Assembly: GCF_027980145.1 (NCBI RefSeq)
Contig: NZ_JAMZNK010000033.1
Location: 1 to 63,050, forward strand
DNA from: Flavobacterium azizsancarii
GTDB taxonomy: Bacteria > Bacteroidota > Bacteroidia > Flavobacteriales > Flavobacteriaceae
Direction: 5' to 3'
Length of the DNA: 63,050 nt
Shown here in pieces: positions 9,287-18,095 of this stretch (its first letter is position 1; each line of letters starts with the position of its first letter). Below the pieces are notes generated by a model that was not told the DNA's origin, did no database searches, and saw only the letters and a program-made list of their open reading frames with translations. Made by a program: the position numbers and the translations under genes.

Positions 9287-10066
9287 TTATTCTTCCGTAA
9301 TTCTGATATCTTTTGCCACCGGAATAGTATCAACAGATTTAAAATAATCAATCAATACATTTCGAAGCTTATAGTTCAAATCAAATTTCTCAACACCTTT
9401 TGCGAAAAAAGTCATGCTGTCACCACCATTCGCCAGATAATCATTCGTAGCTACATAATATATCTTGTTAACATCAAGAGGTTTTCCCTGAATCAGAATG
9501 TTTTTTGCAGTATTATCTTTTGCTATCGTAAAAGTCATTCCTGATAAAGGATGAGGCTTTTTCTCCTTAATAATATAAGCAGTCATTTCCAGAATTTGTT
9601 CTCCTTTTAAAGCTATGACAACAAGATTGTTTTCAAATGGCATAATTTCATACGCAGTTCTAGTAGTAACATTTCCTTTAGGAAGGATGGCACGAATTCC
9701 GCCATGATTTAAAAAACACAGATCGATGCTTTTTTTCTCACGAGCTTTAAAAACGATATTTCCTCTTTCTACACAAACATCAGCCAATAAGTTTCCAATA
9801 CTCGTTTGCCATTTCCCCGTACTCTTGTCAAGAGTTTCAGGACAATAGGCCAAAACGCTGTCTAAATCCTTATTGATATGATCGCGATAAGGTTTAATAA
9901 AATTTTCGATTGCAGGAGTTTCTGCATCTTTCTCCGTGATTGGAAGTTGTTTTCCTTCTATCTTCGTCAGATTGTAGTTTTTCTGACTGCAAGAAGTTAT
10001 AAAAAAAAGTGTTAAGAATATAACAAAAAGTTTTAAAAATCCGTTATACTTTTTTAGTTTTACCAT
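9287..10066 (-). CDS. 5'-nucleotidase C-terminal domain lipoprotein
   Basis: The 259-residue product has a lipoprotein signal (FFITSCSQ, lipidated Cys near residue 27). The body matches the 5'-nucleotidase C-terminal domain: a GNLLADV-like motif (residues about 87-93), a NHGGIRA-like segment, a YEIMPFENNLV segment and YYVATNDYLANGGDSM near the C-terminus. These residues form the substrate pocket in UshA-type enzymes. It lacks the catalytic metallophosphatase domain, which is the next gene in the operon 141 bp downstream. The gene order is therefore the reverse of the domain order in the fused enzyme. A TAnnTTTG-type -7 element (10104-10111, minus strand) lies upstream. Confidence 0.88.
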   Translation of the reverse strand: MVKLKKYNGFLKLFVIFLTLFFITSCSQKNYNLTKIEGKQLPITEKDAETPAIENFIKPYRDHINKDLDSVLAYCPETLDKSTGKWQTSIGNLLADVCVERGNIVFKAREKKSIDLCFLNHGGIRAILPKGNVTTRTAYEIMPFENNLVVIALKGEQILEMTAYIIKEKKPHPLSGMTFTIAKDNTAKNILIQGKPLDVNKIYYVATNDYLANGGDSMTFFAKGVEKFDLNYKLRNVLIDYFKSVDTIPVAKDIRITEE

Positions 10067-10113
10067 CTTAAATGCGACTTAAATAATTAATTTTGTAATC
10101 TGGCAAAAGTACT

Positions 10114-10626
10114 ATGTTTTTAAATTATATAAAGGAATTTTTTGTAAAAAAATCATTAAAAAATAGCCTCGATAATGTTAAAAAGGAAGTATTTACCAGT
10201 AATATACAAACAATTGGTTTACTGATTGATGAAAGTAGTTTTCAGCATTCAAAACAACTCGTTAACGAACTTGTTTTGCAGGGGATAGCTCCTGAGAACA
10301 TAAAGATTGTTGCGTATAGAAGTAAATTTAAAGAAAAACAAACCTATTTGATCCCTACTTTTGGTAAAAAACATATCAATTGGAACGGAGAGATTGCAAC
10401 GGTTTTTTTAAATGAATTTATTGAAACAGAATTTGATCTTTTGATAAGTTATTACAGCATCGAAACAGGTATTTTGATGATGATAACCAGCAAATCAAAA
10501 GCGAAGTTTAAAGTGGGATTTGCAGCCGTAGATAAAAATTTGAATCGATGGATGATCAACACCACTATAGAGAATTATAAACTTTTCGTTACTGAATTGT
10601 TTAAGTATTTAAAGAGTTTAAAATAA
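10114..10626 (+). CDS. Conserved flavobacterial protein, DUF6913-like
   Basis: This 170-residue soluble protein has no signal peptide and no catalytic motif I recognise. It resembles the small DUF6913 proteins often found just upstream of dapA in flavobacteria; that assignment is from memory of gene context. The sequence looks like an alpha/beta fold (TIGLLIDES, NIKIVAYR, FDLLISYY). It lies 16 bp before dapA and is divergent from the nucleotidase pair, with only 47 bp between the start codons. Function unknown. Confidence 0.7.
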   Translation: MFLNYIKEFFVKKSLKNSLDNVKKEVFTSNIQTIGLLIDESSFQHSKQLVNELVLQGIAPENIKIVAYRSKFKEKQTYLIPTFGKKHINWNGEIATVFLNEFIETEFDLLISYYSIETGILMMITSKSKAKFKVGFAAVDKNLNRWMINTTIENYKLFVTELFKYLKSLK

Positions 10627-10642
10627 AAATATAAATTAGAAT

Positions 10643-11524
10643 ATGCAATCATTAATAGGAACCGGTGTTGCGCTAGTCACTCCATTCAAAAAAGACTTTT
10701 CAGTAGATATTCAGGCTTTACAACGCATCGTTAATTTTTCGATAGACGGAGGAGTAGAATATCTTGTAGTTATGGGTACAACAGCAGAAAATGCTACCTT
10801 GACACAAGCCGAAAAAGAATTGGTTATTACTACTGTAATCGATACCAATAAAGGAAGATTGCCTTTAGTTCTTGGAGTTGGAGGTAATAATACCATGCAA
10901 ATAGTTGAGGAATTAAAAACTGGGGATTTTTCAGCTTTTGAAGCCATACTTTCTGTTTCTCCTTATTATAACAAGCCAACACAAGAAGGAATATATCAGC
11001 ATTTCAAAGCCATAGCCGAAGCTTCTCCAATTCCTGTAATTTTATACAATGTTCCCGGAAGAACATCAAGCAATATGTTGCCCTCTACGGTAATTCGTCT
11101 TGCAAATGATTTTGAGAATGTTGTAGCAATAAAAGAAGCAGCAGGAGATGTGGTACAGGCGATGCAATTGATTAAAAATGTACCAAAAGATTTTCTTGTA
11201 ATTTCAGGAGATGATATGATCGCATTACCAATCGTTTTAGCAGGTGGAGCAGGAGTGATTTCAGTGATTGGACAAGGTTTTCCGAAAGAATTTTCAGAAA
11301 TGATTCGCTTGGGATTAAATAAAAAAGTAAATGAAGCGTTTAAAACCCAATACTTTTTGTCAGATTGTATTGATATGATTTTTGAGCAGGGAAATCCTGC
11401 CGGAATCAAGCAAGTTTTTCAAGCCCTTGGTATTGCTGACAACACAGTGCGTTTGCCGTTAGTAAGCGTAGATGATTCATTGGCAAACAGGTTGAATGAA
11501 TTTGTAAAAAACAGCATAAAATAA
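10643..11524 (+). CDS. dapA: 4-hydroxy-tetrahydrodipicolinate synthase
   Basis: DapA condenses pyruvate with aspartate semialdehyde in the first committed step of the diaminopimelate/lysine pathway. The 293-residue length is typical for this TIM-barrel enzyme. Visible motifs are GTTAENATL near residue 45, YNVPGRT near 135 (catalytic Tyr), and the Schiff-base lysine in AIKEAAGD near 163. It shares an operon with the upstream DUF6913-like gene. Confidence 0.97.
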   Translation: MQSLIGTGVALVTPFKKDFSVDIQALQRIVNFSIDGGVEYLVVMGTTAENATLTQAEKELVITTVIDTNKGRLPLVLGVGGNNTMQIVEELKTGDFSAFEAILSVSPYYNKPTQEGIYQHFKAIAEASPIPVILYNVPGRTSSNMLPSTVIRLANDFENVVAIKEAAGDVVQAMQLIKNVPKDFLVISGDDMIALPIVLAGGAGVISVIGQGFPKEFSEMIRLGLNKKVNEAFKTQYFLSDCIDMIFEQGNPAGIKQVFQALGIADNTVRLPLVSVDDSLANRLNEFVKNSIK

Positions 11525-11561
11525 CAGTGAGATTGCCGGTATTTTAATATACCAAAAAATA

Positions 11562-11593
11562 TTTTGTAGTAGCTAAATTAATAACTAAATTTG
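11562..11593 (+). promoter_or_regulatory. Bacteroidota promoter of the bamD cluster
   Basis: A TTTTG -33 element (11562-11566) and a TAAATTTG -7 element (11586-11593) are separated by 19 bp, matching the Bacteroidota consensus. A short hairpin (CACCG...CGGTG) follows in the leader before the bamD start at 11661. Confidence 0.75.
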
Positions 11594-11660
11594 CCACCGG
11601 AACTTCGGTGTGATTTTGCTTTGGCATAATTGTCTAAGAAATCATAATAAAAGTAAGAAA

Positions 11661-12455
11661 ATGAAAAAAATAGTATCTCTATTAATTGTTGTTGTCCTTT
11701 TTTGTTCTTGTAGTGAATATCAAAAAGCATTGAAAAATGAAGACGTTGCAGCAAAATTTGAAGTGGCAACCAAGATGTATGAAGCTGGAAAGTATTCGAA
11801 AGCCATACGTCTTTTTGAACAATTAGCTCCTTCGTATAGAGGAAAGCCTCAGGCAGAGAAACTTTTTTATATGTTTTCGCAATCTTACTATAAATCAAAA
11901 CAGTACTATTTAGCAGGTTACCAGTTCGAAAGCTTTGTTTCGGGGTATCCTCGTAGTGAGAAAGTACAGGAAGCTGCATTTTTAGGAGCATTCAGTTATT
12001 CAAAATTAGCTCCGGTTTATAGTTTAGATCAAACAGATACATTAAAAGCCTTAGAGAAATTTCAGGCCTTTATAGATAATTACCCAAACTCAGAATACAT
12101 TGCTCAGGCAAATGAAGTTGTGAAAGTTTTGAATGGTAAACTAGAGAAAAAAGCATACGAAAATGCAAAAGGATACAATACCATATCTGATTATAAATCG
12201 GCATTGATTGCATTTGATAACTTTATCGCTGATTATCCGGGAACACCTTTTAAAGAAGATGCCCTGTTTTATAAATACGATTCAGCATATAAATTGGCAA
12301 TAAATAGTGTTCCTTCAAAAATGGAAGAACGTTTAAATGTTGCAAAAGTAGCATATGCTAACTTAATTAAGTTTAATAGCGCTACAAAATACAAAAAAGA
12401 GGCAGAAGAAATGAATGCCAGAGTTGAGACAGATTTACAAAAATTTACTAAATAA
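11661..12455 (+). CDS. bamD: Outer membrane protein assembly factor BamD
   Basis: BamD is the lipoprotein component of the BAM complex that inserts beta-barrel proteins into the outer membrane. The 264-residue product has a lipoprotein signal (VVLFCSCS) and about five TPR-like repeats (YEAGKYSKAIRLFEQL, LAGYQFESFVSGYP, ALIAFDNFIADYP). The frame extends upstream to 11610, but the ATG at 11661 begins the signal peptide and lies after the promoter. It heads a co-directional set with rpoZ (9 bp later), coaBC, the DUF4835 gene and recN. Confidence 0.93.
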   Translation: MKKIVSLLIVVVLFCSCSEYQKALKNEDVAAKFEVATKMYEAGKYSKAIRLFEQLAPSYRGKPQAEKLFYMFSQSYYKSKQYYLAGYQFESFVSGYPRSEKVQEAAFLGAFSYSKLAPVYSLDQTDTLKALEKFQAFIDNYPNSEYIAQANEVVKVLNGKLEKKAYENAKGYNTISDYKSALIAFDNFIADYPGTPFKEDALFYKYDSAYKLAINSVPSKMEERLNVAKVAYANLIKFNSATKYKKEAEEMNARVETDLQKFTK

Positions 12456-12464
12456 AATAAAGTC

Positions 12465-12785
12465 ATGGATTTAAAAAAGACGAATGCTCCTGTAAATACA
12501 ATAACTTACAATAAAACAGTTATTGAAGAGCCAACAGGAAATGTGTATGAAGCAATTACCATTATGGCTAAAAGAGCAAATCAAATTAATTCTGAAATTA
12601 AAAAAGAATTAACTGAGAAATTAGAAGAGTTTGCTACTTATAATGACAGTCTTGAAGAAGTTTTTGAAAATAAAGAACAAATTGAAGTTTCTAAATTTTA
12701 CGAAAAATTGCCTAAACCACACGCTTTAGCAGTTCAGGAGTGGTTAGACGGTAAAACTTACCACAGAAGTTCAAATAATAAATAA
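12465..12785 (+). CDS. rpoZ: RNA polymerase omega subunit
   Basis: This 106-residue protein matches the Bacteroidota omega subunit, recognisable from the EAITIMAKRANQI segment, which corresponds to the conserved alpha-helical core that clasps the beta' subunit. Omega aids RNA polymerase assembly and stability. It is 9 bp after bamD and 9 bp before coaBC, the standard flavobacterial order. Confidence 0.9.
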   Translation: MDLKKTNAPVNTITYNKTVIEEPTGNVYEAITIMAKRANQINSEIKKELTEKLEEFATYNDSLEEVFENKEQIEVSKFYEKLPKPHALAVQEWLDGKTYHRSSNNK

Positions 12786-12794
12786 TATAGTATA

Positions 12795-14003
12795 ATGTCA
12801 GTTTTAAACGGGAAGAAAATTTTGCTGGGAGTTTCTGGCGGAATTGCAGCGTATAAAACAGCCTCATTAGTACGACTCTTTATAAAAGCAGGTGCACATA
12901 TCCAAGTGATAATGACACCTGCTTCTAAGGATTTTGTAACCCCACTTACGTTATCTACGTTATCAAAAAATCCTGTACATTCTAATTTCTTTAATCAGGA
13001 TGATGAAGACGCTGTTTGGAACAATCATGTTGAATTGGCCCTTTGGGCTGATCTAATGTTAATTGCTCCTGCGACAGCCAATACGTTATCTAAAATGGCA
13101 ACTGGAAATTGTGATAATCTTTTAATTGCAGCCTATTTATCTGCTAAATGTCCTGTTTATTTTGCTCCGGCAATGGATTTGGATATGTACAAGCATCCAT
13201 CGACTTTATCTAATTTTGCTGCTTTAAAACAGTTCGGAAATGTAATGATTCCTGCTGAAAATGGAGAGTTAGCAAGTGGTTTATCCGGTGAAGGCCGAAT
13301 GGCTGAACCTGAAAATATTATTGCTTTTCTTGAAGCAGATCTGGAGAGTAAATTACCCCTAAAAGGAAAAAAAATATTAATTACTGCCGGACCAACATAC
13401 GAAGCAATAGATCCTGTACGTTTTGTAGGAAATCATTCTTCAGGAAAGATGGGTTTTGATATTGCTAACCAAGCCGCTAATTTAGGAGCGCAGGTTATTT
13501 TAGTATCCGGACCAACCCACTATAAAGCAAAGAATACTTTAATTCAGGTGATTGATGTAGTTTCGGCCCAGGAGATGTATGATGCCTGTCATTTATATTT
13601 TAATGACGTTGATGTTGCTATTGCAGCAGCAGCCGTAGCGGATTACCGACCTAAAGTTGTAGCTTTACAAAAGATTAAAAAAGCATCAGAAGAATTCTCG
13701 ATAGAACTCGAAAAAACAAAAGATATTTTAGCATCACTCGGCACAATCAAAAAGAAGCAATTTTTAATTGGATTCGCTTTAGAGACTGAAAATGAAATTG
13801 AAAATGCTAAGTTGAAAATTCAGAAAAAAAACTTAGATTTGATTGTTTTAAATTCCTTACAAGATAAAGGAGCCGGTTTTAAAAAAGAAACCAATAAAGT
13901 AACTTTTATTGATCGAAATTTTAAAATTGAACCAATGGAATTAAAAACAAAAGAATCTGTTGCAGTTGATATTTTAGAGAAAGTGATTTCGCATTTTTCG
14001 TAA
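12795..14003 (+). CDS. coaBC: Bifunctional phosphopantothenoylcysteine decarboxylase/phosphopantothenate-cysteine ligase
   Basis: The 402-residue protein carries out two steps of coenzyme A synthesis. The N-terminal flavoprotein domain (about 1-180) has the GGIAAYK start, the catalytic-His segment NHVELALWADLMLIAPATAN and the PAMD motif. The C-terminal ligase domain (about 185-400) has ITAGPTYEAIDPVRF and NHSSGKMG. Another CoA gene, coaE, lies in the same region at 19096. Confidence 0.96.
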   Translation: MSVLNGKKILLGVSGGIAAYKTASLVRLFIKAGAHIQVIMTPASKDFVTPLTLSTLSKNPVHSNFFNQDDEDAVWNNHVELALWADLMLIAPATANTLSKMATGNCDNLLIAAYLSAKCPVYFAPAMDLDMYKHPSTLSNFAALKQFGNVMIPAENGELASGLSGEGRMAEPENIIAFLEADLESKLPLKGKKILITAGPTYEAIDPVRFVGNHSSGKMGFDIANQAANLGAQVILVSGPTHYKAKNTLIQVIDVVSAQEMYDACHLYFNDVDVAIAAAAVADYRPKVVALQKIKKASEEFSIELEKTKDILASLGTIKKKQFLIGFALETENEIENAKLKIQKKNLDLIVLNSLQDKGAGFKKETNKVTFIDRNFKIEPMELKTKESVAVDILEKVISHFS

Positions 14004-14080
14004 TCATCATGATTTAGAATAAAAACTAAAAGCAAGGATAGTAAATTCTATTGCGTGCTAAATCAAATATTATCTTTCGT

Positions 14081-14965
14081 ATGAATAAAATAGTTACTCT
14101 TTTAGTATTTTTAATTTTTGGCTTCGCACAAGCACAACAGCTAAATTGCACAGTAACCATTAATACAGAAAGGTTGCCTAATCCTAATCAGCAAGTTTTT
14201 AAAACACTTCAGACATCATTGTCTGAATTTGTAAACAAAACAGACTGGACAGGTTCAATCCTGAAGCAAAACGAGCGAATCAATTGTTCAATGTATATTA
14301 CATTGTCATCAAATAATTCAGATCAGTTTTCAGGAACAATCCAGATACAATCGTCACGATTAATTTATAATTCTACATATTCGTCCCCTGTTTTAAATTA
14401 TAACGATAAAGATTTTAATTTTAGATACACAGAGTACGAACCATTATTGTTTAATCCAAGTACATTCGATTCAAACTTAGTATCTGTGATTTCTTTTTAT
14501 AGTTATATGATTTTAGCTATGGATGCTGATACGTTTCAGTTGACGGGAGGAAATCCGTATCTTGAAACAGCTCAAAATATTGCAAGTGTTGCCCAGCAAG
14601 GCGGATCAAAAGGCTGGAGCCAGTCTGATGGAGTTCAGAATCGTTATTATTTAATAAATGATATGACCTCGCCAATGTATAGTGATTTACGTCAGACAAT
14701 GTTTGAGTACCATAGAGGTTTAGATGGTATGAGTCTGGATTTAAAAGCATCCAAAGAAAAAGTGAAAGCTGCAATAATGATTCTTGGACGATTGAACTCA
14801 GTTAAGCCAAATGCCTTTTTGACAAGAGTGTTTTTTGATGCAAAATCAGACGAAATCGTTTCTATATTCTCAGGAGGCCCAAGCATTCCGGTAGGCGATT
14901 TGACAGATATGCTTAATAAAGTCTCGCCTTTAAACTCTACTAAATGGTCACAGATTAAATTTTAA
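14081..14965 (+). CDS. DUF4835 family protein
   Basis: The 294-residue product begins with a signal peptide (cleaved after FAQAQ) and belongs to the DUF4835 family found in Bacteroidota between coaBC and recN. Conserved features include NRYYLINDMTSP and FFDAKSDE near the C-terminus. It is predicted to be periplasmic or surface-located; no activity is known to me. The frame is open to a TTG at 14051, but the ATG at 14081 begins the signal peptide. Confidence 0.85.
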   Translation: MNKIVTLLVFLIFGFAQAQQLNCTVTINTERLPNPNQQVFKTLQTSLSEFVNKTDWTGSILKQNERINCSMYITLSSNNSDQFSGTIQIQSSRLIYNSTYSSPVLNYNDKDFNFRYTEYEPLLFNPSTFDSNLVSVISFYSYMILAMDADTFQLTGGNPYLETAQNIASVAQQGGSKGWSQSDGVQNRYYLINDMTSPMYSDLRQTMFEYHRGLDGMSLDLKASKEKVKAAIMILGRLNSVKPNAFLTRVFFDAKSDEIVSIFSGGPSIPVGDLTDMLNKVSPLNSTKWSQIKF

Positions 14966-15017
14966 TTAATTTTCAGATTACTTTCTTTAATAATTTTTAT
15001 ACTTACACAATTCCCTT

Positions 15018-16670
15018 ATGATAACGTCCTTGTCGATTAAAAACTATGCCCTGATTGAAAAACTCACAATCGATTTTTCAAAAGGTTTTTCTATAATTAC
15101 AGGTGAAACAGGTGCAGGTAAATCTATTATATTAGGTGCAATAGGATTGGTTTTAGGAAAAAGAGCCGATTTAACTTCATTAAAAAATAAAGAGGAAAAA
15201 TGTGTTATTGAAGCCCATTTTGAAATCTCTAAATACAACTTAAAAGAATTTTTTGAAGCAAATGATCTTGACTACGAAGACGACACCATTATTAGAAGAG
15301 AAATTTTACCATCAGGAAAATCTCGTGCTTTTATTAATGATAGTCCCGTAAATCTTCAGGAATTACAAGATTTGAGTTTGTTTTTGATTGATATTCACTC
15401 ACAGCAGCAAACACAGGAGCTTTCTGACGAAGGTGTTCAGTTTAAGATAATTGATGCTATTGCGAATAATTTTGATACCATTCAATCTTATCAAAAAGAA
15501 TTAAAATCTTATAAATCAGATAAAACAAAACTTAATGCTTTATTAAAAAAACAAAGTGATTCAGGAAAAGAACAGGAATATAACACCTTTTTATTGAATG
15601 AATTGGTTAGTGCTAAGCTGAAATCAGGAGAACAAGAAGAATTAGAGGCTGATTACGAAAAGTTAAACAACGTTGAAATTATAAAAGAAGCGATTGATAA
15701 ATCAATTGTTATTGCTAATGAAGAACAATTTGGAGTTTTTCATAATCTAAATGAAATAAAAGCTTCATTGCAAAAAATCGCACCTTTTTCTCCCGAGTAT
15801 CACAATATTTTTGAGAGAATTGTAAGTTTAGCAATAGAATTTGATGATGTTTCAAGAGAAATGCAAAATTCATCTGAAAAATTATTAAATGATCCAGCAA
15901 AATTAGAACTAGTAAGTCAAAAATTGCAATTAATCTATAATTTACAAAAAAAGCATCAGGTAACTACTGTCGATGAATTAATTGAAATTCAGGCTAATTT
16001 AGGAAATGTGCTTCTTGAGTTAGATAATATAGAAGAAGAGATCGCGCTTTTATCAAAATCAATAGAGCAAAAAGGAATTGAGTTAGATGCTTTTTCAGCA
16101 ACAATTCATCAAAACAGAACCAAAGCGATTCCAGTTCTGTCTCAAAAATTAATTTCGATTTTAGAAACTTTAGGAATGCCAAATGTTCGTTTCAATATGG
16201 AACTTTTGCCATCAGAAACATACTTTCAAAACGGAAAAGATGAATTGCAATTTTTATTCTCTGCCAATAAAGGAACTGATTTTGGATTATTGAAAAAAGT
16301 GGCATCTGGAGGAGAAATGTCTCGTATTATGTTAGCTGTTAAAGCAATTTTAGCGCAATATTCAAAATTACCAACTTTAATCTTTGATGAAATCGATACC
16401 GGTGTTTCAGGAGAAATTGCTATTAGAATGGGAGAAATCATGAAAGAAATGAGTGCAACAATGCAAATTTTTGCTATTACCCATTTACCGCAAATAGCGG
16501 CCAAAGGAGATTCTCATTTTAAAGTTTTTAAATCTACAGTTGATGATGATACCCAATCAGAATTAAAGCTTCTGTCTCAGGACGAAAGAGTTATGGAAAT
16601 TGCTCAAATGTTATCAGGAGCAGTTGTTTCAGATTCGGCTTTAAATCATGCTAAAGCCTTGTTGAACTAA
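15018..16670 (+). CDS. recN: DNA repair protein RecN
   Basis: RecN is an SMC-like ATPase acting in double-strand-break repair. The 550-residue product has the Walker A motif GETGAGKS (residues about 30-37), a long central coiled-coil, the ABC signature (SGGEMSR) and a Walker B (LIFDEIDTGVSG) in the C-terminal quarter. It is the last gene of the bamD-recN cluster, 52 bp after the DUF4835 gene. Confidence 0.96.
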   Translation: MITSLSIKNYALIEKLTIDFSKGFSIITGETGAGKSIILGAIGLVLGKRADLTSLKNKEEKCVIEAHFEISKYNLKEFFEANDLDYEDDTIIRREILPSGKSRAFINDSPVNLQELQDLSLFLIDIHSQQQTQELSDEGVQFKIIDAIANNFDTIQSYQKELKSYKSDKTKLNALLKKQSDSGKEQEYNTFLLNELVSAKLKSGEQEELEADYEKLNNVEIIKEAIDKSIVIANEEQFGVFHNLNEIKASLQKIAPFSPEYHNIFERIVSLAIEFDDVSREMQNSSEKLLNDPAKLELVSQKLQLIYNLQKKHQVTTVDELIEIQANLGNVLLELDNIEEEIALLSKSIEQKGIELDAFSATIHQNRTKAIPVLSQKLISILETLGMPNVRFNMELLPSETYFQNGKDELQFLFSANKGTDFGLLKKVASGGEMSRIMLAVKAILAQYSKLPTLIFDEIDTGVSGEIAIRMGEIMKEMSATMQIFAITHLPQIAAKGDSHFKVFKSTVDDDTQSELKLLSQDERVMEIAQMLSGAVVSDSALNHAKALLN

Positions 16671-16688
16671 AGAAATAATTTATATTTG
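16659..16688 (+). promoter_or_regulatory. Candidate fabV promoter
   Basis: TATATTTG at 16681-16688 matches the -7 consensus, and a TTGTTG overlapping the end of recN lies about 16 bp upstream. It leaves a leader of about 85 nt before the fabV ATG. Confidence 0.55.
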
Positions 16689-16778
16689 TCAACTCAAAGC
16701 TAATTAAACAAACGTAAATAAGTTAGTCATTTATCGCAACGATAAAATTAACCCAATCAACGCATAAACAATAAAAAT

Positions 16779-17969
16779 ATGATTATAGAACCTAGAATGA
16801 GAGGATTTATTTGCTTGACTGCACATCCAAAAGGCAGTGAGCAAAATGTTAAAAATCAAATAGAATATATAAAATCAAAAGGGCTAATTGCCGGTGCTAA
16901 AAAGGTATTAGTTATTGGTGCTTCGACAGGTTTTGGATTAGCTTCAAGAATAACAAGTGCTTTTGGATCTGATGCTGCAACTATTGGAGTATTTTTTGAA
17001 AAACCACCAGTTGAAGGTAAAACAGCTTCGCCAGGTTGGTATAATTCTGCTGCATTTGAAACAGAAGCTCACAAAGCAGGTTTATATGCAAAAAGTATCA
17101 ATGGAGATGCTTTTTCAAATGAAATAAAAAGACAAACTCTTGATTTAATCAAGGCAGATTTAGGTCAGGTTGATCTTATAATCTATAGTTTAGCTTCACC
17201 AGTTCGTCAACATCCGGTTACAGGAGTTTTGCACCGTTCAGTTTTAAAACCAATCGGACAAACTTTTACCAATAAAACAGTAGATTTTCATACAGGAAAT
17301 GTTACAGAAGTTTCTATTGCTCCCGCGACAGATGAAGATATCACTAATACTATTGCAGTAATGGGTGGTGAAGACTGGACAATGTGGATCGACGCATTAA
17401 AAGCTGAAAATTTATTAGCAGAAGGTGCTACAACAGTTGCGTATTCTTATATCGGGCCATCATTGACAGAAGCGGTTTATCGTAAAGGTACAATTGGCCG
17501 TGCAAAAGATGATTTAGAAGCTACAGCATTCTCAATTACTGATAGTTTGAAATCAATAGGAGGAAAAGCTTATGTTTCTGTAAATAAAGCATTAGTAACA
17601 CAAGCGAGTTCTGCAATTCCTGTTATTCCTTTGTATATTTCACTTTTATATAAAATTATGAAAGAAGAAGGGATTCATGAAGGTTGTATTGAGCAAATCC
17701 AGCGTTTGTTTAAGGAAAGATTGTACTCAGGTTCAGATGTTCCTGTAGACGAAAAAGGCAGAATCAGAATCGACGATTGGGAAATGCGTGAAGATGTTCA
17801 GGCAAAAGTAGCAAAACTTTGGTTAGAAGCTACTACTGAAACATTACCTGCAATTGGAGATTTAGCAGGATATAGAAACGATTTTTTGAATCTTTTTGGA
17901 TTTGAATTTGCAGGAGTGGATTACAATGCAGACACAAATGAAGTTGTTGAAATCGAAAGTATCAAATAG
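16779..17969 (+). CDS. fabV: Enoyl-ACP/trans-2-enoyl-CoA reductase FabV
   Basis: FabV catalyses the NADH-dependent last reduction of the fatty-acid elongation cycle. It is a triclosan-tolerant alternative to FabI. The 396 residues match the family length. The cofactor-binding motif VLVIGASTGFGLASRI lies near residues 42-57, and the catalytic Tyr region YSYIGPSLTEAVYRKGTIGRAK near 225-250. A strong terminator follows directly, so it is probably monocistronic. Confidence 0.95.
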   Translation: MIIEPRMRGFICLTAHPKGSEQNVKNQIEYIKSKGLIAGAKKVLVIGASTGFGLASRITSAFGSDAATIGVFFEKPPVEGKTASPGWYNSAAFETEAHKAGLYAKSINGDAFSNEIKRQTLDLIKADLGQVDLIIYSLASPVRQHPVTGVLHRSVLKPIGQTFTNKTVDFHTGNVTEVSIAPATDEDITNTIAVMGGEDWTMWIDALKAENLLAEGATTVAYSYIGPSLTEAVYRKGTIGRAKDDLEATAFSITDSLKSIGGKAYVSVNKALVTQASSAIPVIPLYISLLYKIMKEEGIHEGCIEQIQRLFKERLYSGSDVPVDEKGRIRIDDWEMREDVQAKVAKLWLEATTETLPAIGDLAGYRNDFLNLFGFEFAGVDYNADTNEVVEIESIK

Positions 17970-17992
17970 ATAAAGAAATTATAATAAAAGAG

Positions 17993-18026
17993 AAAAACCA
18001 TCAACCAAAAGTTGATGGTTTTTTTA
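17993..18026 (+). terminator. Intrinsic terminator after fabV
   Basis: AAAAACCATCAAC pairs with GTTGATGGTTTTT around a 5-nt loop and is followed by a T run. Confidence 0.92.
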
Positions 18027-18095
18027 TGAATATAACATACCTTTGTTAAAATTTTGAAATTTAAATATTACCACTCTAATACCGCATATCCCGTT

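Noticed and set aside
9147..9347. Plus-strand frame in the gap between the two nucleotidase genes
   Set aside because: It overlaps the start of the intergenic region and the 3' end of the lipoprotein gene on the other strand, with no motif.
10996..11409. Antisense frame of 137 codons within dapA
   Set aside because: dapA has all expected catalytic motifs; the antisense frame is a by-product of codon use.
11578..11991. Antisense frame of 137 codons over the bamD promoter and start
   Set aside because: It runs through a consensus promoter and the bamD signal peptide and has no recognisable features.
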